11,620 nucleotides of DNA from Comamonadaceae bacterium (GCA_947374705.1 CANCDA010000071.1:1-11620), one strand, 5' to 3'. Positions 1 through 5,860 are shown, counted from the first letter of the stretch. Made by a program: numbers and translations. The notes: generated from the sequence alone by a model not told the origin.

Positions 1-105
1 GATGCAGACGTGTTGCTTTGGCTGAAATCCAATGGCAAAGGCTACCAGACCCGCATCAACGCCATCTTGCGCGATGCCATGTTGCATCAATACGGGGTGG
101 GTTGA
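1..105 (+). CDS. brnA: BrnA-type antitoxin, C-terminal part only (5' end outside window)
   Basis: The reading frame is open from base 1 and gives 34 residues before a TGA at 103-105. The segment DADVLLWLKSNGKGYQTRIN followed by AILRDAM matches the C-terminal signature of the BrnA/DUF4415 family (D-x-D-V-L-x-W-[aromatic or L]-K, then GKGYQTRINAILR). BrnA is the DNA-binding antitoxin of type II BrnT/BrnA modules. It neutralises the BrnT ribonuclease and represses its own operon. brnT normally lies just upstream of brnA, so it should be to the left of the window. The start, RBS and N-terminal half are not visible. Together with the vapC-like gene this makes two toxin-antitoxin loci side by side. 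The family call is from memory of the motif. Confidence 0.8.
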   Translation, partial: DADVLLWLKSNGKGYQTRINAILRDAMLHQYGVG

Positions 106-155
106 AAGAAAATTGGAAAATGGGTCACCCTCGGACGTGGTTGCGATGGAGTTGG

Positions 156-184
156 TGGGTGTCTAACCGTTAGGGGGACACCCA
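156..184. repeat. Inverted repeat / hairpin downstream of brnA
   Basis: TGGGTGTC at 156-163 is the exact reverse complement of GACACCCA at 177-184, giving an 8-bp perfect stem with a 13-nt loop. Inside the loop CTAAC (163-167) and GTTAG (169-173) are also complementary. It lies about 50 bases after the brnA stop. A stem this GC-rich could end transcription, but no run of T follows on either strand, so it is listed as a hairpin rather than a terminator. Confidence 0.5.
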
Positions 185-208
185 TTAGCTACCACCGCCG
201 CAGCAAAT

Positions 209-237
209 ATTTAATGGGGGTCAGATTTCAATTAAAT
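209..237. repeat. AT-rich inverted repeat around a GGGGTCAGATTTCAATT-like motif
   Basis: ATTTAAT at 209-215 and ATTAAAT at 231-237 are perfect reverse complements and flank a 15-base core containing GGGGGTCAGATTTCA. From memory, GGGGTCAGATTTCAATT-type sequences recur in betaproteobacterial intergenic DNA, often near REP-associated tyrosine transposases, but no such gene is in this window. It lies downstream of vapC on that gene's strand. A second small palindrome, TCAAC-ACT-GTTGA, lies at 243-255. The rest of 106-267 shows nothing I can name. Confidence 0.4.
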
Positions 238-267
238 GGCTGTCAACACTGTTGAGATGTGGCAAAT

Positions 268-648
268 TCAACCGTGTAGTTTTGGGCGATAGAACCGGTC
301 AACTTCTGCGGCTAGCAGCTCAAATCGCTTGTCCAGTGTCCAGATGAGGGACTTTTCGCTTAGCAGGGCAGATGCCAGTAGGCACATATCAACGTAACCA
401 CAGCCCCTGCCGTACAACTGCCGCGCATCCATCATGGCCAAAAACTCGTCGTGGGTGGCAACAGGGGCGCTTTCCAAATCGGATAGCAGGTCGATGATGT
501 TCTTGCGGCCGGGAGGCGTACCACAGGCCAGTTCTCCAATGATGTAGGGGTGGCAGATGACGGCACCTTCTTCTAGCAGGGCAAGCAAATGGTCGTTGCG
601 CTGCTTGAAATGTCCGACCCAGACGGAGCTATCGACAAGTACGTTCAT
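268..648 (-). CDS. vapC: PIN-domain ribonuclease toxin, VapC-like, without a visible antitoxin
   Basis: This 126-residue protein has the usual VapC length and starts in the usual way (MNVLVDSSVWV). PIN domains are Mg2+-dependent RNases built around four acidic residues, and all four are present: D6, E39 (in IIGELACG), D87 (in GYVDMCLLASA) and D106 (in WTLDKRF). The fold and active site look intact, so the gene is probably functional if expressed. VapC toxins normally follow a small vapB antitoxin gene and overlap or nearly touch it. Here the base before the ATG (648) is the last base of an IS1380-type element, and no vapB is seen on either side of the element. The only Shine-Dalgarno sequence, GAGG eight bases before the ATG, lies inside the terminal repeat of the IS. 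VapC is the best fit. Another PIN-domain RNase is possible but less likely. Confidence 0.88.
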   Translation of the reverse strand: MNVLVDSSVWVGHFKQRNDHLLALLEEGAVICHPYIIGELACGTPPGRKNIIDLLSDLESAPVATHDEFLAMMDARQLYGRGCGYVDMCLLASALLSEKSLIWTLDKRFELLAAEVDRFYRPKLHG

Positions 649-665
649 CCTAATTTCCTCAGTTA
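649..665 (+). repeat. Left terminal inverted repeat of the IS1380-like element
   Basis: CCTAATTTCCTCAGTTA at 649-665. It matches the reverse complement of 2349-2365 at 16 of 17 positions. It contains the transposase stop codon (663-665) and, read on the minus strand, the GAGG that precedes vapC. Confidence 0.9.
657..660 (-). promoter_or_regulatory. Shine-Dalgarno sequence of vapC located inside the IS terminal repeat
   Basis: On the minus strand the end of the IS reads TAA-CTGAGGAAATTAGG followed at once by the vapC ATG (648-646). The GAGG at 660-657 has an 8-base spacer to the start codon, a workable ribosome-binding distance. The transposase stop is only 14 bases before the vapC start, so translational coupling and co-transcription with the transposase are plausible. 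That last step is inference. Confidence 0.6.
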
Positions 666-2282
666 CCCCGTAGCAACGGTCATCGGCGTGGGCGTATTGG
701 ATACAAAGGCCAGGATTTTGTCGGCGATGTATCGCGCCAGCGCAAACCAGCGGTTGTGACCTGTCAACTGCGGCGCAGCGCTACGGATGTGCTCAACACC
801 CGCATGGATATTGGCAATCATGGATTTGATCTGGCTGCTTGCCTCGTGGGTCAATACCAGCACTATTTTGTTGATCCGAGCGTGGCTGGTGAGTTTTCCC
901 ACCGCACTCAGTAGCTTGGGGCGACTGGTCTTGGCCTCCATCCTTGACTTCGGGTTGGCCAATCGAACGTACCAGCTCCACCAGTTGTAAATCAAGGCCA
1001 CCGCCCTGGCACTCAACGCGCAGCGCCCCATGTCCTGCGTGCTGTAACCACCCCAACCCCACTGATTCTTGATCTCGTCAAAGCCGTTCTCGCAGTCAGC
1101 ACGGTCTCGGTACAGTTGCCCGATTTGCGCCAGTGTGTAGTCGGCGTTGCTCACCAGCACCGCGTAGTCCCAGCTCTTGACGGGTTCGTTCTCATCCACA
1201 AAGAGCAGCTCGATTTGATCCTTTTGCGTCTTGCTCTTTTGCTCCAGCACCAGATCCGCTTTACGTTGGTGGCGCATGACGATGACGCGCCGCTTGGTGC
1301 TCCAGCCGCTCAGACGCAACTCATCTTCGCACCCTGTCCAGCCCTGGCCCATGTCGCTCCAGTCTTGACGCGCCCACTGGCGTTTGATGAGCTGTTTGAC
1401 GCCCGCCGTTTGGCGTAGCTTGAACAGGTAGGGTTGCTGGAGTTCTTCGAGCTCAAGCATCTCACCCTCACTGCCATAGGCGCTGTCGCCTCTGACAAGT
1501 TTGGGGCGCTCAGGTGCGGGCAGGCTTTGCAGCAATGCCTTTAACCCCGCTCGCCCGTGCGAGGGGCTGTGCCGATTGCCCGCTTGCAGCTGGGCATCAA
1601 GCACTAGACGCAGGTTGCCAATCCAGTAGGTGTGGATGATGTGGCTGGGCCTGCCCGGCTTTTGCGGGTTGTAGCTCACTACGGCTCCTTCTTGATGGCC
1701 GTAGAGCACTTTGACGGTGGTGTCGCAGTCCAGTATCCAGCCGGTCTGCACGGCATTGGCAATGCTGTGGCGCAATTGGGCTTGCATCCATTGTTCGGCT
1801 TGGAGGGCCTGGGCTTGTTGGGTTGCGCGTTCTTCTGAGTTGTGAGCGGCTTTGGGGGCCGGGGCAATGGCACTTAAGGCTCGGCGCAGGCTGTCGTCAC
1901 CGATGATTTTGTTCATGCCCAGGACTTCGGTGGCGACTGCGTCGCCACGCAGTGCGCCGACGTGGGCGTAGCGGTCTTGGCCATTGAGGATACCCAACAT
2001 CCAGGTTCCCAAGACATCAACAAGCTGGGGAGCATTGGGGCTGGTGTAGCGTAGGGGGCAGCTTTGAAGCCAGTTCTCAAACAGGCCACTGGTTTGCAGG
2101 AATTCGGCAAAGAAGGCCAATTGCCCCATCGCTGTGGCTTTGCCCTCATTGCTCCATTGAACTTCAAATACTCCGCCGGGGGTTTGTACGCGGGTGCCTT
2201 GATCGAGTGTTTGCGCGCACTGCTCGATGGTTTCTTGGCAGGCTTGACTGGTCTGGCTTTGTGCAAATTGTGCTTCACCCAT
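663..2282 (-). CDS. IS1380-family DDE transposase
   Basis: This 539-residue transposase catalyses cut and joining of the element ends. The ATG at 2282 is chosen because GAGGAG (2295-2290) sits 7 bases upstream. A TTG five codons earlier lacks such a site. Family marks in order: a D-x-D motif (WILDCDTTVKVLYGHQEGA, D185/D187) followed by SYNPQKPGRPSH, the second catalytic Asp at D266 in RGDSAYGSEG, and the YREK-like block YRDRADCENGFDE with catalytic E398. The block continues into the NQWGWGG and YNWWSWYVRLA segments typical of IS1380. No frameshift or internal stop is seen and the length is normal, so the enzyme is probably active. The stop codon overlaps the left terminal repeat. Confidence 0.93.
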   Translation of the reverse strand: MGEAQFAQSQTSQACQETIEQCAQTLDQGTRVQTPGGVFEVQWSNEGKATAMGQLAFFAEFLQTSGLFENWLQSCPLRYTSPNAPQLVDVLGTWMLGILNGQDRYAHVGALRGDAVATEVLGMNKIIGDDSLRRALSAIAPAPKAAHNSEERATQQAQALQAEQWMQAQLRHSIANAVQTGWILDCDTTVKVLYGHQEGAVVSYNPQKPGRPSHIIHTYWIGNLRLVLDAQLQAGNRHSPSHGRAGLKALLQSLPAPERPKLVRGDSAYGSEGEMLELEELQQPYLFKLRQTAGVKQLIKRQWARQDWSDMGQGWTGCEDELRLSGWSTKRRVIVMRHQRKADLVLEQKSKTQKDQIELLFVDENEPVKSWDYAVLVSNADYTLAQIGQLYRDRADCENGFDEIKNQWGWGGYSTQDMGRCALSARAVALIYNWWSWYVRLANPKSRMEAKTSRPKLLSAVGKLTSHARINKIVLVLTHEASSQIKSMIANIHAGVEHIRSAAPQLTGHNRWFALARYIADKILAFVSNTPTPMTVATG

Positions 2283-2348
2283 TTGGTGTCTCCTCAAGTT
2301 ACGCGCTAACCCGCATGCAGTCTACATTCATGGCACTTTGGGTGAGAC

Positions 2349-2365
2349 TAACTGAGGAAAATAGG
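2349..2365 (-). repeat. Right terminal inverted repeat of the IS1380-like element
   Basis: TAACTGAGGAAAATAGG at 2349-2365 is the reverse complement of the left repeat with a single difference. Between it and the cupredoxin stop (2413) lie only 47 bases with no recognisable gene, which is too little for a vapB antitoxin. Confidence 0.9.
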
Positions 2366-2412
2366 TTGATCCATGTCATGGTCACCCCACATAGCGACAC
2401 AGGCTCAAGCAC

Positions 2413-3006
2413 TCACGGTGTGATTTTTTCAATCGACATCACAACAAACGCCCCCTTGATTTGCTCCGCCCTGAAGCGCACCTCGCCGTCGGTCATGTCC
2501 CCGGACGGGGCGCTCACGCGAATCGTCCCCGTCATGCCTGCCTGGTAGTGGCCGGGGATCAGGCAGGCAAACGCAAAGTCGCCTGCGCGGTTGAAGTGCC
2601 AGACGATCTCGCCCGTCTTGCGTGCAGCCACATGGGCCATGTCAGGTGAGCCGTGTTCCATGGTGGGGAACTTGAGCATTTGTTCGGCGTGCTCAGCGAG
2701 CGCTTGCGGGCTGCCAATCACCAGTTCGTGCAGCAGCTTGCCGCTGTTGTTGACGATCAGTCGCACCGTTTCCCCTTGTTTGACTTCAAGGTGCGCAGGC
2801 GTGAAGCGCATGTTGTCCCTCATGCGGATGGTGAGGGTGCGTTGGACGGCCTGGGCCTCACCAGCGATGCCCCAGTCTTTTTGCTCGACGTTCATGGCGT
2901 TGCTACCAACGGGGTTCCGAACATGATTTTCATGTGAAAAACTGGCTGTAGCCCAATGAAGCATTGCGCAAGCAGCTATTAATTTAATAGTTAGTGAGTG
3001 GGGCAT
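2413..3006 (-). CDS. Secreted cupredoxin with a remnant CusF-like C-terminal tail
   Basis: This 197-residue periplasmic blue-copper protein is probably a copper carrier or copper-tolerance factor. The ATG at 3006 is chosen for its AAGGA five bases upstream. A longer version from 3045 would put 13 charged residues before the signal peptide. Residues 1-24 form a Sec signal peptide. The cupredoxin domain (about 53-164) has all type 1 copper ligands: H93 in LLHELVIG, then C148, H153 and M158 in ACLIPGHYQAGM. A Met/His loop (M116, H118, M123, H125) resembles those in copper-resistance cupredoxins. Residues 170-193 (DMTDGEVR, then VRFRAEQIKGAFVVMSIE) match the first and last strands of betaproteobacterial CusF-like domains, but the roughly 45-50 residues between them, with the Cu(I) ligands, are absent. 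It is the last gene of the minus-strand cluster, 25 bases after the TolC remnant. Confidence 0.85.
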   Translation of the reverse strand: MPHSLTIKLIAACAMLHWATASFSHENHVRNPVGSNAMNVEQKDWGIAGEAQAVQRTLTIRMRDNMRFTPAHLEVKQGETVRLIVNNSGKLLHELVIGSPQALAEHAEQMLKFPTMEHGSPDMAHVAARKTGEIVWHFNRAGDFAFACLIPGHYQAGMTGTIRVSAPSGDMTDGEVRFRAEQIKGAFVVMSIEKITP

Positions 3007-3031
3007 AAATGTCCTTGGCGTACGGGTTGAA

Positions 3032-3289
3032 TCAATGTCCGGCATGGCCGGTCGGTTTGCGGGCTTGGAGCTCGGGCGCTGGGCTGGGCTGGGCTGGGCT
3101 GCCCACCGGTGCGGCGCTCACTGGGTCTGCGAGCAGCTTGGCGACGGCCTTGGCTGTTTCGCTGTTGTGGTGTTGCAGTGGTACATCAACGCCCGCGGTG
3201 CGGCCTTGGGTGAGTTGTTGTACGTCGCCCAGGCCACCGTCCGGTGTGAGCGGGCCTGACAACAGGCGCGCGGGTAGAGATGATTTCAA
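3032..3289 (-). pseudogene. Vestige of a TolC/CusC-type outer-membrane efflux gene with a large internal deletion
   Basis: The frame encodes 85 residues from a TTG at 3289, which has a perfect GAGGAG at 7-base spacing. The segment PLTPDGGLGDVQQLTQGRTA followed by VDVPLQHHNSETAKAVAKLL and ADPVSA resembles, from memory, the N-terminal region of TolC-family proteins in betaproteobacterial copper/Cus clusters, just before the first long helix. Such proteins are normally over 400 residues. Here the frame passes straight into a Pro/Ala-rich run (GSPAQPSPAPE, from a pentanucleotide repeat) and ends in RKPTGHAGH. The hydrophobic signal and lipobox expected at the start are also missing (MKSSLPARLL only). 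It lies 14 bases after the upstream gene and 25 before the cupredoxin, so operon spacing is kept. It could still be translated, but not as an efflux channel. A short unrelated protein is the alternative. Confidence 0.5.
3081..3100. repeat. Pentanucleotide tandem repeat (GGGCT)x4
   Basis: Four exact copies of GGGCT run from 3081 to 3100, with a degenerate copy (GCGCT) just before. The tract lies in the 3' part of the TolC remnant and encodes the Ser/Pro/Ala/Gln segment on the minus strand. Gain or loss of one unit would shift the frame. Confidence 0.8.
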
Positions 3290-3303
3290 AATGAGACTCC
3301 TCG

Positions 3304-3594
3304 TCAACTGGCAAAACGTGGAGGCAGGGCTTGGGGCAGGGCAAAGGGCAGTGCGGCACTGACCAGGGTGACGACCAGCGTGGACAGCGCCATCGTGTGG
3401 CAGATCTGGCACACGGTGCAGGTCGGGCAGGCGCCATCGCTTTGGGCGGCGACTTCTTCACTGGCCTCGTGACCCATGCAGTCGTGGGTGTTCGCTTCGG
3501 CTTGTGCTGCAACCGGCATCGGGTTCATCGGCATCAACAGGCCACTGCTCATGGCATTCGCCGTCCAGCCGAGCGAGCGGGGGTCGTTACCCAT
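3304..3594 (-). CDS. Small Cys/His/Met-rich, probably metal-binding membrane or periplasmic protein
   Basis: I do not recognise a named family. From the ATG at 3594 the product has 96 residues. A TTG at 3624 would add 10 but overlaps the inverted repeat of the divergent promoter region, so the ATG is preferred. No strong Shine-Dalgarno is seen for either. Visible features are a Met-rich stretch (GLLMPMNPMP, 18-27), DCMGH (C39, H42), and a dense cluster C56-x2-C59-x2-C62-x2-C65-H66 in CPTCTVCQICH. A hydrophobic segment (about 69-90) could be a membrane helix. The Met/Cys/His content and the position as first gene before a TolC vestige and a cupredoxin suggest copper sensing or binding, broadly like the small CopL/DUF2946-type proteins of copper operons. 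That function is inference. Confidence 0.6.
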   Translation of the reverse strand: MGNDPRSLGWTANAMSSGLLMPMNPMPVAAQAEANTHDCMGHEASEEVAAQSDGACPTCTVCQICHTMALSTLVVTLVSAALPFALPQALPPRFAS

Positions 3595-3617
3595 GAATCG
3601 ACCCAGAAAAGGTCTGA

Positions 3618-3649
3618 GCTTCAAAACACCACATGCCGTTTTATGAAGC
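3618..3649. promoter_or_regulatory. Imperfect inverted repeat between divergent genes, candidate operator
   Basis: GCTTCA (3618-3623) and TGAAGC (3644-3649) are perfect reverse complements. Just inside them AAAC (3624-3627) pairs with GTTT (3638-3641), leaving a 2-base offset. It lies between the Cys-rich protein gene (minus) and the LuxR-type gene (plus), where a regulator controlling both could bind. No clear -35/-10 pair could be assigned. Confidence 0.35.
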
Positions 3650-3692
3650 AGTTACAGTCTCATCAACAAGCCCTTGAACTTTGAAGCCGCCT

Positions 3693-4781
3693 ATGAATCA
3701 TCAACTGATTGACCGCATTTATGAATCCGCTTTAGTCCCCGAACTTTGGCCTGATGTGTTGGACGAATTGGCCGTGCTGGTTGAGGCAAGAGGCGCGCAA
3801 CTGTTTGCGGTGCGTGACAAGGTGATGAGCTGGACGACATCGGCCACGCTGACCGATGTGTTTAAAAGATACGTGGATGACGGTTGGTTTGCCAAGTGCG
3901 ACCGGCGCGTGTGCTTGTTCAGCCACAACAAACCCAGCTTTTTGGTGGAGCACGACTTCTGGACCAGCGAGCAACTTGACGCCAATGAAATTTACCGTGA
4001 CTTCTTCCGACCCAACGGACTGGGCTGGTCAGCCAATACGGGGCTGGCCATGCCAACGAAAGACAACATCGTGTTCACAGTGGAGCGCGACTTTGTGCGC
4101 GGCCCCATCGAGAAAGACAAAGTCGATGCTCTGAATGAGTTGCGCCCCCATCTGGCGCGTGCCGCCTTGATTTCTGCAAGGCTCAGTCTTAAAAGCGTGC
4201 AAGGCGCGAACAATACGCTGACCGCGCTGGGGCTGCCTGCACTGGTCTTGGACGAAGACGGCGTGGTGGTCGAGGTCAACGCTTTGATGCAAGACCTCAG
4301 CGATCACATCCAATGGCGTGCCCACAACCGCATTGCCTTCAACGACAAAACGGCCAATGCACTTTTGTGGGAGGCGCTGCCCCATCTGGGCCATTCATCG
4401 CAGGCGAATGTGACTTCATTTGTGATGCGTGCTAAGGCCGACCGTGCTGCCCTGGTGGCACACCTCGTGCCCATCAAACGCACGGCCAATGACATCTTTG
4501 GCCGCTCCTACGCCTTGCTGGTGGCCACCCCCGTCACCGCAGGGCGTGCGCCACCGGTTGAGCTATTGCGGTCTTTATTTGACCTCACGCCCTCAGAGGC
4601 GCGTGTGGCGCGTGGCTTGGCCACAGGCGAGTCACTGGACGACATTGCGCAGAGTGGCGGTGTCAGTCGCAACACCGTGCGAGCGCAACTGCAAAAAGTC
4701 ATGGACAAAATCGGCTGCACACGACAAGCCGAAGTCACAGCCTTGTTGTCCAGCGTCACACCTTCTGCAGCGCCGGTCTGA
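3693..4781 (+). CDS. LuxR-type transcriptional regulator with C-terminal helix-turn-helix
   Basis: This is a 362-residue DNA-binding regulator. The ATG at 3693 is preferred over an in-frame TTG at 3681. GAAG lies 6 bases upstream, a weak ribosome-binding site. Residues about 296-355 form a GerE/LuxR HTH: LFDLTPSEARVARGLATGES, then LDDIAQSGGVSRNTVRAQLQ with the recognition helix, then KVMDKIGCTRQAEV. The N-terminal 280 residues lack a recognisable autoinducer-binding or receiver domain. They look like the PAS/GAF-like sensor seen in many orphan Comamonadaceae regulators (for example LVLDEDGVVVEVNALMQ around 184-200 resembles a PAS strand). The gene is divergent from the small copper-like cluster with about 100 bases between, so it may control that cluster. 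Its ligand is unknown. It ends 21 bases from the convergent crotonase gene, with no hairpin terminator visible between them. Confidence 0.87.
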   Translation: MNHQLIDRIYESALVPELWPDVLDELAVLVEARGAQLFAVRDKVMSWTTSATLTDVFKRYVDDGWFAKCDRRVCLFSHNKPSFLVEHDFWTSEQLDANEIYRDFFRPNGLGWSANTGLAMPTKDNIVFTVERDFVRGPIEKDKVDALNELRPHLARAALISARLSLKSVQGANNTLTALGLPALVLDEDGVVVEVNALMQDLSDHIQWRAHNRIAFNDKTANALLWEALPHLGHSSQANVTSFVMRAKADRAALVAHLVPIKRTANDIFGRSYALLVATPVTAGRAPPVELLRSLFDLTPSEARVARGLATGESLDDIAQSGGVSRNTVRAQLQKVMDKIGCTRQAEVTALLSSVTPSAAPV

Positions 4782-4802
4782 GCCAGGAGTATCAGGGTTT
4801 GT

Positions 4803-5582
4803 TCAGGGCTTGTGTAAAAACGCCATCACCGCATCCCGATGCTCTGTGCTCGTGTAGCAAATGCCTTGCGCCTGACTGCCTTGGGCAAACACTTCGCTGG
4901 CGGACAGCTCCAGGCTCTTGTTCAAAATCGTCTTGCTCAGCGCCAGCGCGGTGGCCGAGCCTTGGCTCAACTCAGCGGCCCAGGCCTGCGCATCGGCCAG
5001 CAGCGTATCCGCAGAAGTCAACCGGTCTGCAATGCCGAGCTTGAGCGCCTCATCCGCCGCCACTCTGCGCCCGCTGAAAATCAATTCTTTGGCTTTTGCA
5101 AGCCCTACGCGGCGCGGCAAAAAGTACATGCCACCCCCGTCCGGAATCAGCCCCCGGTGAATGTAAGACCAGGTGAAGCTCGCCGCCTCACTGGCGACGA
5201 TGAAGTCACAGGCCAGCGCCGTGTCCGCCCCCAGCCCCGAGGCCGCGCCGTTCACCGCCGCGACGGTGGGTTTGGGCATGTTGTGCAACAAACTTTGCGT
5301 GTGGTGCACACCCTGCTGACGGTGCCAGCCGTTAAAGCCCACCTCACCAGGGGGTGCCGACATTCGCCGCTCCATGCCCGCCACATCGCCCCCCGCGCAA
5401 AAGCCCTTGCCGTTGCCGGTAAGCACCAAGGCGCGGATGGATTTGTCAGCCGCCACACGCTCCAGCGCGACGATGAACTCAGCGCGCATCTCGTCGCTCA
5501 TGGCATTGCGTTTGTCGGGGCGGTTGAGGTAGATCGTGGCGATGTTGGCGTGGACTTGGAGGTCGATTAGTTTGGGGGTCAT
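4803..5582 (-). CDS. Enoyl-CoA hydratase/isomerase family protein (crotonase fold), PaaG-like active site
   Basis: This 259-residue protein acts on an acyl-CoA thioester. The ATG at 5582 begins MTPKLIDLQVHANIATIYLN, the standard crotonase start. An in-frame extension to 5747 gives 55 residues with no family similarity and is dropped. The two oxyanion-hole segments are present: GKGFCAGGDVAGM (58-70) and AAVNGAASGLGADTALACDF (108-127). The two Glu residues of classic hydratases are not conserved: the first position is D120 and the second is Y140. D148 in GLIPDGGG matches the Asp used by PaaG/dienoyl-CoA isomerase-type members, so isomerisation is more likely than hydration. The substrate cannot be read from the sequence. 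No fatty-acid or phenylacetate genes are nearby, and the gene stands alone, divergent from the methyltransferase gene. Confidence 0.9.
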   Translation of the reverse strand: MTPKLIDLQVHANIATIYLNRPDKRNAMSDEMRAEFIVALERVAADKSIRALVLTGNGKGFCAGGDVAGMERRMSAPPGEVGFNGWHRQQGVHHTQSLLHNMPKPTVAAVNGAASGLGADTALACDFIVASEAASFTWSYIHRGLIPDGGGMYFLPRRVGLAKAKELIFSGRRVAADEALKLGIADRLTSADTLLADAQAWAAELSQGSATALALSKTILNKSLELSASEVFAQGSQAQGICYTSTEHRDAVMAFLHKP

Positions 5583-5860
5583 TCTGAAATTTCTCAAATA
5601 TGGAATTATTTTTGGACCGAGCATTTGCCCAAAACATGATCTGCGCTTCGCTTCCCTGCATACGAAGCCAACCAACACAGCGAAATCGACGAAGAAGCTC
5701 AAAATGATAAAGCAAGCACTTGAATTCGTGACCCAATACCCTGGCACTGCTCACTTTGAAAAGCGTGGTAAAAAAACACGGTGACAACTTGAGCGCTGAT
5801 GCCAAGTGTCCTTGCCCCTTTTTTGACCTAGCGATTAGCCGCTTGAATAAGCGACCTTCA
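5583..5860. other. Divergent intergenic region, relatively AT-rich, no gene assigned
   Basis: These 278 bases separate the crotonase gene (minus) from the BioC-like gene (plus) and should hold both promoters. No convincing -35/-10 pair, RNA gene or repeat was found. Short open frames here have no ribosome-binding site or recognisable sequence. Confidence 0.5.

Larger units (their letters stand above)
649..2365 (-). mobile_element. Complete IS1380-family insertion sequence, 1717 bp
   Basis: The element is bounded by 17-bp terminal inverted repeats (649-665 and 2349-2365) that differ at one position and begin with CC, as is usual for this family. It carries one transposase gene that fills almost the whole length, and its TAA stop lies inside the left repeat. 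Length and structure fit intact IS1380-group elements. The flanking bases are TCAT on the left (645-648) and TTGA on the right (2366-2369), so no 4-bp target duplication is present. Taking 5 bases gives TTCAT versus TTGAT, with one mismatch. The lack of a clean duplication points to rearrangement or deletion at one side after insertion. I do not recognise the individual IS name. Confidence 0.88.

Noticed and set aside
2283..2297. TTG start five codons upstream for the transposase
   Set aside because: GAGGAG lies between it and the ATG at 2282, at ideal spacing for the ATG.
2366..2412. Possible vapB antitoxin remnant on the far side of the IS
   Set aside because: Only 47 bases lie before the cupredoxin stop, and the frames show no antitoxin-like sequence.
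3595..3624. TTG start at 3624 for the Cys-rich protein
   Set aside because: No better ribosome site than the ATG at 3594, and it overlaps the inverted repeat in the divergent control region.
5583..5747. N-terminal extension of the crotonase protein to 314 residues
   Set aside because: The extra residues do not resemble the family, and the ATG at 5582 gives the standard crotonase N-terminus.
5704..5784. Short plus-strand frame (26 codons) before the BioC-like gene
   Set aside because: No Shine-Dalgarno, no conserved features, and it lies in the expected promoter region.
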